A DNA stretch of 64,000 nt from an uncultured bacterium (GCA_902802585.1 CADCMR010000013.1:1-64000); one strand, 5' to 3'; positions 42,119 to 52,700 are shown, numbered from the stretch's first letter. Translations and numbers: made by a program. The notes: generated by a model from the letters alone, not told the origin.

Positions 42119-43039
42119 TCAGTCTTTCTTTTCTTTCGCGGCGGCTTTCTTGTCCTTCGCAGGATCTTCGAAGATATAGCCCTGCTGGAACATCCACTTT
42201 GCGCAGGCGTTTTGCCACATTTCCCACAGCGGCAGCTTCGAGCCGGTGAACCCGTGACCGCCCTCGGTAAACTCGAGGTATTCGACCGGGACCTTGTGCG
42301 CCTTGAGCGCGTCGACGTACATGCGGCTGTTGTCGACCGGGACCATCTGGTCCTTCGCGGAATGACACACGAACGCCGGCGGGGTCTTGTCCGTGACCTG
42401 TTTCTCGTTGGAGAGCAGGTCGATCAGCTCCTGCGAGGGATTGTTGCCGAGCAGGTTGCGCTTCGTGCCGCCCTCCGTCTTCACGGTCATCGTGATCACC
42501 GGGTAGATCAGGACCTGGAAATCGGGGCGCGAGGACATCTTTTCAATGGGGTCTTCGGACTTCGCGTCGCCGTCGTCGAAATGCGTCGCGACGGTGCTGG
42601 CGAGGTGGCCGCCCGCCGAGAATCCCATCACACCGACCTTCTTCGGCTCCACGCCGCGCGTCTTGCCCTCGGCGCGCACCGTGCGCATCGCGTGCGCCGC
42701 GTCCTGAAGCGGCAGCGGATGCCGGTTCGGCGCGATCCGGTAGGACAGCACCACGCCCGTCACGCCGTAGGTATTCAGCCATTTCGCGACGTCGTATCCC
42801 TCGTTGCCCTTCACGAGCATCCCGTAGCCGCCGCCGGGGCAGATCACGACGACCGTTCCGTTCGGCTTCTCAGGCACATACCAGCGGAGCGAGGTCCGTT
42901 CCGCATTCGCGCCGCCCGTGCCGGGTTTCCACAGCGGAACGTCCTTCGGTTCGTCGGCGGCGGACACGGCGGAGAACGCCGAGAAAGCGAAGCAGAAGAG
43001 GGCGAGGCCGAGTTTGCGGCGGGAGAAATGTCTGTTCAT
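42119..43039 (-). CDS. Secreted alpha/beta-hydrolase, carbohydrate esterase-like
   Basis: 306 residues. Signal peptide 1-27 (ending SAVSA). The fold is alpha/beta-hydrolase with oxyanion segment CPGGGYGML (68-76), nucleophile Ser141 in GFSAGGHLAS, a late acidic residue in HSAKDQMVP and His in EGGHGF. This set resembles acetyl-xylan and related carbohydrate esterases (BD-FAE type) that deacylate plant polysaccharides in the periplasm. The Lys-rich tail (AKDKKAAAKEKKD) is unusual. It is divergent from the GH95 fucosidase gene; each has its own promoter. Confidence 0.83.
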   Translation of the reverse strand: MNRHFSRRKLGLALFCFAFSAFSAVSAADEPKDVPLWKPGTGGANAERTSLRWYVPEKPNGTVVVICPGGGYGMLVKGNEGYDVAKWLNTYGVTGVVLSYRIAPNRHPLPLQDAAHAMRTVRAEGKTRGVEPKKVGVMGFSAGGHLASTVATHFDDGDAKSEDPIEKMSSRPDFQVLIYPVITMTVKTEGGTKRNLLGNNPSQELIDLLSNEKQVTDKTPPAFVCHSAKDQMVPVDNSRMYVDALKAHKVPVEYLEFTEGGHGFTGSKLPLWEMWQNACAKWMFQQGYIFEDPAKDKKAAAKEKKD

Positions 43040-43088
43040 GGCGGAATTCCTTTCCCTGATGAGCTTAAAAAAGTAGATTGATTACCAT

Positions 43089-43116
43089 ACAATAGCATGC
43101 TTTCCTCAGATTGCAA
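43089..43116 (-). promoter_or_regulatory. Promoter of the esterase gene
   Basis: Minus strand TTGCAA (43111-43116), 16-bp spacer, TATTGT (43089-43094). Confidence 0.6.
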
Positions 43117-43219
43117 GCTTTTTTCCGCCATTCTTGAGGCGGGAGTTAGCTTTAACACCGTAAAAACGTTAAATTCCGCGTTAAAGTCGGAAAACCCCTT
43201 TTTTTGCGTTTGGAACCGG

Positions 43220-43248
43220 TTGATTTTTCGCCGCAAACATGGTACAGT
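43220..43248 (+). promoter_or_regulatory. Promoter of the GH95 gene
   Basis: TTGATT (43220-43225), 17-bp spacer, TACAGT (43243-43248). Confidence 0.6.
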
Positions 43249-43296
43249 ATAGCGGAAAACATCAAAAGCATCTCGTTTCTACAGGAGAACTCCGCT

Positions 43297-45882
43297 ATGA
43301 ACCGCCTGAAAACGTTCCTGACCGCCCTCGCCTGCGTCACGGCTATCCATATCGCCCACGCCCTGCCGCCCAACTTCGATGCGCGCCTCCGCGAGCTGAA
43401 CACGACCATACGCGACAACGCCCCGGCGAAGATCTGGAGCGAGGCGTACCCCATCGGCAACGGACGGTTCGGCGCGATGGTGTTCGGCGGCGTGCGCGAG
43501 GAGCGTCTTCAGCTGAACGACGTCACGGTGTGGTCCGGCGGCAAGGACGACCCGTGGAAGAAGGACGCGTGGCAGCATCTGCCGGAAATCCGCGGGGCGA
43601 TCGGGCAGAAGGACTGGCGCAAGGCGGAAGGACTGGTGAACCGCTACATGACCGAGAAGGGCGGCTATTTCCCGTCGTACCAGACGCTCGGCGACCTCAG
43701 GATCAAGTTCGACATCCCCGAAAATGCAAAGATCGAAAACTACAGCCGCAAGCTTGATTTGGGAACCGCCGTCGAAACCGTGTCGTTCAAGGCGGACGGC
43801 GTCCAGTACAACCGCGAGTATTTTGCCAGCCACCCGGACCAGGTCATCGCGGCGCGGTTCACGGTATCGGAACCCGGCACTCTCTCCTGTCGGATCACGC
43901 TCAACCGAGGCCGCGCGGCGAAAACCGTCGCAGAGGGAAACGACACACTTCTGATGACCGGCAACACCGATTACGACAACCGCAAGGGCAACTGCGATTA
44001 CGCCGTGATGCTGAAAGTCATCCCGGACAGCGGTATAAAGTCCGCCGAGGGCGACACCATCACGGTCACCGGCGCAAACAGCATTGAGCTGTACCTCGCC
44101 GCCCACACCAGTTACAAGCCGGACTGGGATGCGAACTACAGGAACGGCGACGACCTCGTCGAAGTCGTCCGTGAACGCATCGAAAATATAAAAACTTCCT
44201 CCAGGCCACCCGATCATCTGCGAGAGCGCGCACCCGGCTCCGGAGAACAATCCCCGCGGATAGCGATGCGTTACGACACGCACCGGCTCCGCCATGTCAG
44301 AGATTACCGGAAGTTCTTCAACCGCGTGTCGTTCGACTTCGACAACCCGGTCGAGGGGAAATCGGACGAGGAGCTTGAGAAGTTCCTGAACCTCACCACC
44401 GTGGAACGTCTGAAACGCTTCAAGGACCACCCGGAGGACACGGCGTTCGCCGCGCTCTTCGCGCAGTTCGGGCGCTACCTCATGATCGCGTCCAGCCGCG
44501 AGGACAACCCCCTGCCGTCGAACTCGCAGGGCATCTGGGGCGACGGCTACGACCTGCCGTGGAAATGCGACTACAAGAGCAACATCAACTACCAGATGAA
44601 CTACTGGCCCGTGAACACCGCCAACCTCTCCGAGTGCATGACGCCCGCCGTGAACCTGAACCTCTCGCTCATCCCGTCCGGCCGCATCACCGCGAAGGAG
44701 TATTTCAATGCGCCCGGCTGGACCTGCGCCTACACAACGAATGCCTGGGGCTGGACCGCGCCCGGCGGCAGCCTGCCGTGGGGGCCGTTCTTCAGCGCGG
44801 GCGGCTGGTTCTGCCAGATGATGTTCGACCACTATGCGTTCAGCGGCGACAAGGCGTACCTCGCGAAGATCTACCCCGCCATGAAAGACAATTGCCGTTT
44901 CTTCCTCTCCGCGCTCGTCGAGGGGCCGGACGGCAAGCTCTCCATGAACCCGTCGAGCTCCCCCGAAAACGGATTCCGCGACGGCAACAACGGCGGCAGC
45001 GTGGCGTGGGGCGGCGAAATGGAGTCCGCGATCGTCCGCGAAGTCTTCCGCGACACGATCTTCGCCGCGCGGGTCCTCGGCGACAAGGACGAGGAATTCC
45101 TCAATCAGCTGAAGGCCGCCAATGAAAAGATACGCCCGATCGCGATCGGACGTTACGGCCAGATCCAGGAATGGGGCCCTGACGTCGACAATCCGAACGA
45201 CCAGCACCGCCACATCTCCCAGCTCTTCGCGCTCATGCCGGGCTCGCAGATCGACGCGCACGCGAACCTGCGGGACGCCGAAGGCGCGCGCGTGGTGCTG
45301 AACCACCGCGGCGACGAGGGGACCGGTTGGTCGAAGGCGTGGAAGATCAATCTCTGGGCGCGCCTGCTCGACGGCGACCGCGCGTACAAGCTCATCCGCG
45401 AACAGCTCACTTATGTCAGCCAGGAATCGGTCGTGATGGGCGGCGGCGGGGTCTACGGCAGCCTGCTCGACGCGCATCCGCCGTTCCAGATCGACGGCAA
45501 TTTCGGCGCGCTTTCCGGCGTCGTCGAAATGCTCCTGCAGAGCCATGTGTACGAGGAACGCGGCGCGGAACGCATCTACACGCTCGACCTCCTGCCCGCT
45601 CTGCCGAAAACGCCCGGCTTCGAAACAGGTTCCGTGAAGGGACTCAAGGCGCGCGGCGGGTTCACGGTCGACATCGACTGGGAAAACGGCAAGCTCAAAC
45701 AGGCGACCGTCACCTGCACGCACGACACCCCCGGTTTCCGCGTGATTACGGGCAGCCTTCCTCCCGAGGTCAGCGCACTCCTGAATCAGCCCGGCATCCA
45801 CATCAGTTTGGCAGGCAGGATCAGAAATTACCTCCCCGAAGGCGGCTACAAGGCCGGGGACGTCATCACGATCACCCGCTGA
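43297..45882 (+). CDS. GH95 alpha-L-fucosidase
   Basis: 861 residues from the ATG with GGAGAA upstream. Signal peptide 1-22. N-terminal beta-sandwich (IWSEAYPIGNGRFGAMVFGG), then an (alpha/alpha)6 barrel. Key residues of GH95 are recognisable: Asn429/Asn431 in SNINYQMNYWP, Glu557 in NPSSSPEN and Asp733 in FQIDGNFG. It inverts and releases fucose (some relatives galactose) from host or plant glycans in the periplasm. Residues about 300-330 (SSRPPDHLRERAPGSGEQSP) are unlike the family, with no stop; a short compensated frameshift or a divergent loop are both possible. Confidence 0.9.
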   Translation: MNRLKTFLTALACVTAIHIAHALPPNFDARLRELNTTIRDNAPAKIWSEAYPIGNGRFGAMVFGGVREERLQLNDVTVWSGGKDDPWKKDAWQHLPEIRGAIGQKDWRKAEGLVNRYMTEKGGYFPSYQTLGDLRIKFDIPENAKIENYSRKLDLGTAVETVSFKADGVQYNREYFASHPDQVIAARFTVSEPGTLSCRITLNRGRAAKTVAEGNDTLLMTGNTDYDNRKGNCDYAVMLKVIPDSGIKSAEGDTITVTGANSIELYLAAHTSYKPDWDANYRNGDDLVEVVRERIENIKTSSRPPDHLRERAPGSGEQSPRIAMRYDTHRLRHVRDYRKFFNRVSFDFDNPVEGKSDEELEKFLNLTTVERLKRFKDHPEDTAFAALFAQFGRYLMIASSREDNPLPSNSQGIWGDGYDLPWKCDYKSNINYQMNYWPVNTANLSECMTPAVNLNLSLIPSGRITAKEYFNAPGWTCAYTTNAWGWTAPGGSLPWGPFFSAGGWFCQMMFDHYAFSGDKAYLAKIYPAMKDNCRFFLSALVEGPDGKLSMNPSSSPENGFRDGNNGGSVAWGGEMESAIVREVFRDTIFAARVLGDKDEEFLNQLKAANEKIRPIAIGRYGQIQEWGPDVDNPNDQHRHISQLFALMPGSQIDAHANLRDAEGARVVLNHRGDEGTGWSKAWKINLWARLLDGDRAYKLIREQLTYVSQESVVMGGGGVYGSLLDAHPPFQIDGNFGALSGVVEMLLQSHVYEERGAERIYTLDLLPALPKTPGFETGSVKGLKARGGFTVDIDWENGKLKQATVTCTHDTPGFRVITGSLPPEVSALLNQPGIHISLAGRIRNYLPEGGYKAGDVITITR

Positions 45883-46006
45883 AAAGCATTCAAATTGTCC
45901 GGACGCATTCGCATCATCCTATCCGGCGTTTGCGTCCGGGCAGTCCGTTTTCCTGCCACGGACAAATGATAAATGAAAAAAGTTTTCAGAAAAAAGGGGA
46001 AATGAT

Positions 46007-46035
46007 TTGAAAAAAAGGGGAAAAGGATGTATAGT
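46007..46035 (+). promoter_or_regulatory. Promoter of the rplM-rpsI operon
   Basis: TTGAAA (46007-46012), 17-bp spacer, TATAGT (46030-46035). Confidence 0.65.
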
Positions 46036-46055
46036 AATAGATTCCGATGTGGTAT

Positions 46056-46114
46056 ATCCCGAATACGACGTCAGGAAAGTCCCGGGATCTGGCAGTTCCG
46101 GAACGCCCTTTTTT
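46056..46114 (+). promoter_or_regulatory. Attenuator-like leader of rplM
   Basis: ATCCCG (46056-46061) can pair with CGGGAT (46083-46088). A second hairpin, GGCAGTTCCGGAACGCC (46091-46107), is followed by CTTTTTT, a short intrinsic terminator 48 bases before the rplM start. This is a candidate for autogenous control by L13 or S9; the mechanism is inferred. Confidence 0.5.
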
Positions 46115-46161
46115 CGATTATTAGTTGATACAAACTGAACTGAACAAGGAGCAATCCTGAA

Positions 46162-46587
46162 ATGAAAACCTATTTGGCCAAGACCGGCGAAATCGAGCGC
46201 AAATTCGTGCTGTTCGACGCCGCGGGCGAACCGCTTGGAAGACTTGCCGTCAAGATCGCGAACGCTCTGCGCGGCAAAGATAAACCGACCTATACCCCCC
46301 ACGTTGATACCGGCGCGTTCGTCGTCGTGATCAACGCCGGAAAAGCCGTCCTCACGGGCAGCAAGGAAACCGGCAAGAAGTACATCCGCTGGACGGGCTA
46401 CCGCAGCGGTCAGAGAATTGAGACGCCGGAAATGATTCGCGCGAAGCATGCCGACCGCCTGGTTCGCGAGGCCGTGTGGGGCATGATGCCGAAGGGACGC
46501 CTTGGTCGTGCCCAGTACGCCAAGCTGAAAGTCTACGTCGGTGCGGAGCATCCGCACGCGGCCCAGAAACCCGAACCCGTGAAATAA
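46162..46587 (+). CDS. rplM: 50S ribosomal protein L13
   Basis: 141 residues. Family segments: MKTYLAKTGEIERKFVLFDA, LGRLAVKIANALRGKDKPTY, GDxV-like DTGAFVVVINAGKAVLTG, and MLPKG-like MMPKGRLGRAQYAKLKVY. A large-subunit assembly protein that binds 23S rRNA. AAGGAG precedes the ATG. rpsI follows after 16 bases, the near-universal bacterial order. The N-terminal TYLAK is a usual family feature; the C-terminus carries a short extension (HAAQKPEPVK). Confidence 0.95.
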   Translation: MKTYLAKTGEIERKFVLFDAAGEPLGRLAVKIANALRGKDKPTYTPHVDTGAFVVVINAGKAVLTGSKETGKKYIRWTGYRSGQRIETPEMIRAKHADRLVREAVWGMMPKGRLGRAQYAKLKVYVGAEHPHAAQKPEPVK

Positions 46588-46603
46588 TTGGAGCATTGAG
46601 ATT

Positions 46604-46999
46604 ATGGATAAGAAGAACGCCATCGCAGCCACCGGCCGCAGAAAATGCGCCAGCGCCCGCGTCCGCATCGACGCCGGCAGCGGCAAGATCACCGTGAACG
46701 GTCAGAAGTTCGAAGAATATTTCGAGACCGAAGCTCTCCGCGGCTATGTGATGCAGCCCCTGAACGTCTCCGGCGCAGCCGAAGCGTATGACATCGACGC
46801 CTCCGTCGTGGGCGGCGGCAAGGCCGGTCAGGCCGGCGCCATCCGCCACGGCATCGCCCGCGCCCTCGTTCTCACGGACGAAAACTACAAGTCCGTGCTG
46901 AAGAGCAGCGGCATGCTGACGCGCGACTCCAGAGTCAAGGAACGCAAAAAACCCGGTCAGCCGGGCGCGCGCAGACGCTTCCAGTTCTCCAAACGCTAA
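46604..46999 (+). CDS. rpsI: 30S ribosomal protein S9
   Basis: 131 residues. Typical opening AATGRRKCASARVRIDAGSG, middle GGGKAGQAGAIRHGIARAL and the basic C-terminus LTRDSRVKERKKPGQPGARR ending FQFSKR. The tail's conserved Lys-Arg reaches the P-site tRNA in the ribosome. Second gene of the rplM-rpsI operon, and argC starts 15 bases later, so amino-acid and ribosome genes share a transcript here. Confidence 0.95.
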   Translation: MDKKNAIAATGRRKCASARVRIDAGSGKITVNGQKFEEYFETEALRGYVMQPLNVSGAAEAYDIDASVVGGGKAGQAGAIRHGIARALVLTDENYKSVLKSSGMLTRDSRVKERKKPGQPGARRRFQFSKR

Positions 47000-47014
47000 T
47001 TGGAGACAAGTGTC

Positions 47015-48043
47015 ATGGACAAAGTACGCGTCGCGATCGTCGGCGCCGCGGGATATGCAGGCGAAGAGCTTCTTCGCCTGCTTTCCCGTCATCCGTATGC
47101 CGATATCCGCGTGATCACGTCCCGCCAGAACGCGGGCAAGGACATCGCGGAGATATTCCCCCGTCTCGCCGGGACTGGACTGAGTTTCTCCATGCCGGAC
47201 GTCGAGGCGATCAAATCCGGCTGCGATGCCGCTTTCCTGGCGCTCCCCCACGGCCTCGCGCACGAATTTGCCGAGCCGTTCATCAATGCCGGACTCACCG
47301 TCATTGACATCAGCGCGGATTTCCGTCTGCGCTCCCTCGACCAGTACAAAAAGTACTACAAGATCGACCATCCCGCGCCCGGACTGCTCTCCAGCGCGGT
47401 CTACGGCCTCCCCGAACGCTACCGCGAACAGATCCGCACCGCGAAGCTAATCGCCTGCCCGGGCTGCTACGTCACGAGCATCCTGCTCCCGACCACCGCG
47501 ATCCTGGCGGCGAAGCTCGCTTCGCCCGAAGGCATCGTGGCATGCAGCATGAGCGGCGTGACCGGAGCCGGACGCAAGGTCGACCTGCCGTACATCTTCC
47601 CGGAATGCAACGAGAGCGTGCGCGCCTACGGCGTGTCCGGACACCGCCACCTGCCCGAGATCGAGCAGGAGCTCGCCGTCGCCGCCGGTCTGCCCGCCCT
47701 CAGCATGAACTTCATCCCGCACCTGGTTCCGACCAACCGCGGCATCCAGTCCACGATTATCCTTGACGCCGCCGAAGGCTGCACCGAGGATGCCGTGGCG
47801 GACGCTTTCGTGAAGGCGTACGGGAACGAACGGTTCGTGCGCGTGCTCCCCGCCGGAAAGCTCCCGGACACGAAGCACGTCACGCTCACGAACTGCTGCG
47901 AGATCGGGTTCAAGCTCGACTCCCACACCGGAAAGCTTCTGCTCTTCTCCTGCATCGACAACCTCACCAAGGGCGCGTCGGGGCAGGCTGTGCAGGACTT
48001 CAACATCCGCTTCGGATTCCCCGAGGAGACGGCGCTGGTCTGA
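47015..48043 (+). CDS. argC: N-acetyl-gamma-glutamyl-phosphate reductase (ArgC)
   Basis: 342 residues from the ATG at 47015, which has GGAG nine bases upstream; the in-frame TTG at 47000 overlaps that site. Rossmann start VRVAIVGAAGYAGEELLRLL (4-23), active-site Cys151 in ACPGCYVTS, and the HRHLPEIEQEL and PHLVPTNRGIQST segments of the ArgC family. It reduces N-acetylglutamyl phosphate to the semialdehyde in arginine synthesis. It follows rpsI directly. Arginine is also the substrate of the speA product elsewhere in this window. Confidence 0.93.
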   Translation: MDKVRVAIVGAAGYAGEELLRLLSRHPYADIRVITSRQNAGKDIAEIFPRLAGTGLSFSMPDVEAIKSGCDAAFLALPHGLAHEFAEPFINAGLTVIDISADFRLRSLDQYKKYYKIDHPAPGLLSSAVYGLPERYREQIRTAKLIACPGCYVTSILLPTTAILAAKLASPEGIVACSMSGVTGAGRKVDLPYIFPECNESVRAYGVSGHRHLPEIEQELAVAAGLPALSMNFIPHLVPTNRGIQSTIILDAAEGCTEDAVADAFVKAYGNERFVRVLPAGKLPDTKHVTLTNCCEIGFKLDSHTGKLLLFSCIDNLTKGASGQAVQDFNIRFGFPEETALV

Positions 48044-48074
48044 GGCACAGCCTTCCCGAACCGTTAGGACCTCT

Positions 48075-48108
48075 CAGGGCCGGAATCATTTCCGGTCCTG
48101 TTTTTTTT
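48075..48108 (+). terminator. Intrinsic terminator after argC
   Basis: CAGGGCCGGAA (48075-48085) pairs with TTCCGGTCCTG (48090-48100; one G-U), followed by eight Ts. Confidence 0.85.
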
Positions 48109-48129
48109 GCGTTTTTTCAGGCGGAAAGA

Positions 48130-48158
48130 TTGATTTTTCCACCGGATGATGCTATTGT
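48130..48158 (+). promoter_or_regulatory. Promoter of murC
   Basis: TTGATT (48130-48135), 17-bp spacer, TATTGT (48153-48158). Confidence 0.55.
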
Positions 48159-48199
48159 TTTCCGAATTTGAATCACTTTATATTTGAGGCATCATCTTT

Positions 48200-49675
48200 A
48201 TGGCATCGGAACCCACCGGCAAATCTTCCTCCGGAGTGCATCCGGAGTTCCCGAAAAAGATTCACTTCGTCGGCATCGGCGGCATCGGCATGAGCGGACT
48301 CGCGCAGATGTACCGCGACCTCGGATGCGCCGTGACCGGCAGCGACCGCGCGCTCGGACATCCCGAGAACGAACGTATCTTCAAGGCGCTCCGGAAATGC
48401 GGCGCGAAACTCTATCCGCAGGACGGCTCGGCGTACGCGGACGGCTACAAGCCGGACGCCATCGTTTATTCAACCGCAATCGAGGAGGATAACCCCGATT
48501 TCAGATGTGCGCCGCCCGGCACGCGCCGTCTCCACCGGAGCGAGGCGCTGGCGCTCGGGATCGGGGCGTTGCGCGGACGGTTCACGATCGCAGTGACGGG
48601 CACCTGCGGCAAAACGACCGTGAGCGCCTGGCTGGCGGACGCGCTGGACCGTCTCGGCGGCGATCCGGGGATGCTGAGCGGCGGCTACGTGAAAAGTTTC
48701 CGCGAGGACGGCGCGGCGGGGAACTACCGCGGCGGATTCGGGCACGACTTCGTGATCGAGGCGGACGAGAGCGACAAGAGCCTTCTCAACTATGTGCCGG
48801 ACGCGGCGCTCATCCTGAACATCGGCACGGACCATTATTCACGCAAGGAGCTCGCCGAAGTCTTCCTGAAGTTCGCCGACTCGGCGCGTTCGTGCACGGT
48901 CATTGAACTGGCGGCGTTTCAGGAAATCGGTCCCGCGAAGTTCCCCTCGGGAAAAATGATCCTGCTTTTCAGCGGCGACCCGGATGCACCCGTCTCCTGC
49001 GCGGGACGCCCCGTCCTCCGGCTGGATTCCTACCGCGTGGCGAACGGGAGCGCGTGGTGCGCGTTCAACGGTCTGCCGGAGATCCGCCTCCCGATGCCGG
49101 GTCGCCACAACGCCCTGAACGCGCTGGCGGTGCATACCGTGCTGACCTCGCGCGGATACGATTCCATGGACGCGCTGAAGGCGGTCTCCGAGTTCGCGGG
49201 TGTGGCGCGTCGGTTCGACCGCATGGGCGTCATGGCGAACGGCGCGCAGGTCATCGACGACTACGCACACAACGTGGAGAAGCTGGCGTCGTGCATTGGA
49301 GCGGCGCAGGAGCTCGCCCCGGAGGGACGCGTGTTCACGATCTTCCAGCCGCATGGGTTCGCCCCCCTTCGGTTCATGCGCAATGCCCTCGCGAAGGCGC
49401 TGCCCGCGATCCTGCGTCCCGCAGACCAGTTCATCTTCCTCCCGGTCTACTATGCGGGCGGCACGGCATCGTTCAGCCCGACCAGCGCCGAAGTCGCCGT
49501 GACCTGCCGGGAAGCGGCGGGCGCCAAAGCCGGCTCCATCATGGATTTCGACGACCGGCAGGAGTGCGAACGCTACTTGAAAAACGTTACAAAACGCGGC
49601 GATGTGGTGATCGTGGCGGGCGCGCGGGACGAAAGTCTGCCGATTTGGGCAAAAAGCCTGACAAAATACGCTTGA
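48200..49675 (+). CDS. murC: UDP-N-acetylmuramate--L-alanine ligase (MurC-type)
   Basis: 491 residues. N-terminal UDP-binding Rossmann fold (IHFVGIGGIGMSGLAQMYRD, 21-40), ATP loop GTCGKTT with Lys138, DESDKS in the central domain, and a C-terminal ligase domain (DDYAHNVEKLASCI). It adds L-alanine to UDP-MurNAc, a cytoplasmic step of peptidoglycan synthesis. Mpl-type recycling ligases share these motifs, so MurC against Mpl is not fully settled. It stands alone rather than in a mur cluster. The next gene's promoter overlaps its stop codon. Confidence 0.85.
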   Translation: MASEPTGKSSSGVHPEFPKKIHFVGIGGIGMSGLAQMYRDLGCAVTGSDRALGHPENERIFKALRKCGAKLYPQDGSAYADGYKPDAIVYSTAIEEDNPDFRCAPPGTRRLHRSEALALGIGALRGRFTIAVTGTCGKTTVSAWLADALDRLGGDPGMLSGGYVKSFREDGAAGNYRGGFGHDFVIEADESDKSLLNYVPDAALILNIGTDHYSRKELAEVFLKFADSARSCTVIELAAFQEIGPAKFPSGKMILLFSGDPDAPVSCAGRPVLRLDSYRVANGSAWCAFNGLPEIRLPMPGRHNALNALAVHTVLTSRGYDSMDALKAVSEFAGVARRFDRMGVMANGAQVIDDYAHNVEKLASCIGAAQELAPEGRVFTIFQPHGFAPLRFMRNALAKALPAILRPADQFIFLPVYYAGGTASFSPTSAEVAVTCREAAGAKAGSIMDFDDRQECERYLKNVTKRGDVVIVAGARDESLPIWAKSLTKYA

Positions 49676-49700
49676 CATTTCACAAAAACTGTGATATAAT
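49672..49700 (+). promoter_or_regulatory. Consensus sigma-70 promoter of the TPR-ExbBD operon
   Basis: TTGACA (49672-49677), 17-bp spacer, TATAAT (49695-49700): a perfect consensus and the strongest promoter in the window. The -35 overlaps the murC stop codon. Confidence 0.85.
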
Positions 49701-49761
49701 ATGGGGTATTTTTTTCTGACGTCTATATTTATAAATATAATTTGACACGGCCGGAGTTATT

Positions 49762-52700
49762 ATGCTGAACAAAATCAGTTACTTGGCGATACTCGCGATG
49801 CTTACGGCGCCCGGCGCGGCGGTGTTCGCACAGTCGGGCGCGGTCAAACGCGACATGGCGTACTCGCGCGAGCTCAACGCCATGGGGTTGTACGACTTCT
49901 CGACGCGGTTCCTGACGGAGCGCCTGGCGGAAAACAAGAGCAAGGACATGGCGAATTTCTACCGCGTCCAGCTCGCGGAAACCTACCTCGCCTCCGGAAA
50001 AAACGATGAGGCGCAGAAGATCATCGACGGCATTCCGAAGACCGATCCCGCCTACTTCCAGTCCCTCGGCACGCTCGGCGTGTACCACTTCATGAAGAAG
50101 GACAACCAGAAGGCGCTGAAACTGCTGGAGGAACTCTACAATCACCTGAAGCGCAACAAGATCGACCCGACCGACTACGAGCGCCCCCTCACCGCTCTGC
50201 TGAACATCTACTACCAGGAGGGGCGCGAAAACGACGCCGCCTCGCTCATGGACTGGACCCGCGGCACCACCTCGGACAAGCGCGCCACCATGTACACCAA
50301 GGCGGTCATGCAGCTCGCCACAGCGGAGAACAACCGCCGCGCCGAACTGCGCGAAAAAGCAGCGTTCCAGCGCAGGCTCTCCGAGCTGATGAAAGACAGG
50401 AGCAAGCAGACCGAGCTGACCGTCCTTCAAAAACGCATCACGGACCTCACGAAGGAGGTCGTGAACAATCCCGGCAACACCGGCAAGCAGCAGGACCGCA
50501 TCAAGGCGTACAAAGACCTCGGCAACATCCTCGGCATGGACCTCGACCGCGTCATGAGGATCGACGAAATGGATCTCGCCCGGAAGAGGACCTCCGGCGA
50601 GGTGAAGAACCGCGACAAGTGGAGCTCCGGCGACAAGAGCCGCCTCCGCAGGGTCGATCCCAACGACTGGCAGACCGCCGTCCTCGCCTCCGCCGTCGAT
50701 TTCCACGACATCCAGTGGGGCGGGCAGGACATGCTCACCGCCTACGCCACCGCCCAGATCATCCACTGCTTCTACCTCCTCGGCGAATACGAGGAGGCAG
50801 GCGAGGAAGTCCGGCGTTATCCCGACCTCTTCGAGGCTTCGGACGAAGCGCTGGAAAAGGACGGCAAGAAGAGCGAATCGCCCGCTGCGGACGCAAAGTT
50901 CTGGACCGGGCGTTCCTACCTCGCGCTCGCCGAACAGGCGGAGGCTGCCTACAACGAAAAGAAAAACAACGACCTCAAGAAACAGGCGGTCACCTACTAC
51001 CGGCGCGCGTTCAAGTACCTCGGCAAGCTCGTGAAGTATTATCCGCAGTTCAAGGACGCCCCCGCCGCCTACAAGGATTTCAAGCAGACCACAGAAAGCG
51101 CCATGGAGATCGACCCGGAAAAACGCTCCACGTACCAGTCCGAATTCTCCAAGGTCAAGGCGCCGGAAATGAGCGACCAGACCACGCTCGTTTCCGCATG
51201 GGCTGAACAAAACTACGCAAGCAAACAGTACAATCTGGTCGTCGAAGAGCTCCTGCCCATCCTTCAGCGCATGGCGTCCCGCTACACGCCCGGACTCTCC
51301 GAGCTCGTGAACCGACTGGTCCTGTCCTACGCCTACATGGGCGACTCCACAAATACCGTCGTCCTCGGCAGCTACGCCGCCCTGCTCCCGAAAGACGATT
51401 TCGTCACGACCGCGCTCCTGAACGCCGGACATGTGCTGTGGAAACAGGCATCCGAAGCGGCGGCGTCCGATCCGGCGAAAGCCGCCCAGCTCAAGGGCGA
51501 TGCGCTCACGCTCTACAGGCTCCTGCTCGACATCGACATGCTGAACCCCTACGCGGGCGTCGTCTCGCTCCGCGTGGCGCGCGAACACCTGAACGCCGCC
51601 AGCGCCATCGGCAAGCGACTGAACGCCTCTTCCGATCCCGCCGAACGCGTCGCGCTGAAAAAGCAGTGGCAGGCGGAAGTGGACAGCGCGGCGGCGTCCT
51701 ACAAAGTCATCATGGAGAACTTCGGCAACAATCCCGAGCTCACCGATGAAGCCTATATGAAGTACGCAGACTGCCTCGCCATGCAGGACGACTACGACGG
51801 CGCGGCAAACGCACTCCGCAAGTTCATCGCTTTCGGTCCCAGCTCCCTGAAAGTGACCGCCGTGGTCCAGGAAATCATCCCGGAAATGCTCTCCCGCGAA
51901 GCCGACCGTCTCGCCGACCAGGCCGCGACCATCCGCGACGAAGCCGCGGGCGACGCCGCGCTGATCGAAAAGGCGGACAAGCTCAAGGCGCAGGCCGCCA
52001 CCATCTACGACGAGGCGGCGGAAGACATCTTCGCACTTCGCCGCGATCTCGCCGACGGCGGCAAATACGCGTCCGTCGCGAAGACGCCCGAGGTGGAAAA
52101 GGTCGCCCGCCGCGCGGATTCCCTGCTCCCCTGGCTCTACAACGGCGCCGGGAAATGGGACAAGGCAATCTCCGAATTCGAGTCGTTTGTCCGCAAGCAC
52201 CCGGACGATCCGCTGGCGTCGGCATACCTCATGCGAATCGGCATCATCCACATGGACATGGGCCGCGACAGCGAGGCGCAGAAGATCCTGACCACGCTCG
52301 TGAACCGCTATCCGGATTCCGCCGAGGCGAAGAACGCCCAGTACGTGCTCGCACGCACGCTCTACACCGCCGGAAACTACGCCAAGGCGCTTGACATTTT
52401 CGACAAGCTCTTCGCCGGGGAACAGGCGAAAAACCTCTCCATCACGAACCTCCGCTGGATCGCATCCACGCTCTCCCAGTGTCCCGACGAATCCCAGGCA
52501 AAGCACGCCGCCGAAATCGCGCTGAACGTCTGCGAACGCCTCATCATGGCGGTGCAGGATCCCAAGCTCGACGACTGGTTCTCCGAACAGCGCGCCGCCG
52601 AAATCAAGTCCGACAAGACCGCCGCACGCACCGCCGTCTCCCGCCTGGAACAGCGCCTGCACCTGGACGCCGGACGCGCCGCCGCGAAGGCGGGGCAGTT

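Noticed and set aside
43279-45801. 840-residue minus-strand open frame
   Set aside because: Antisense of the GH95 gene, whose motifs and signal peptide are clear.
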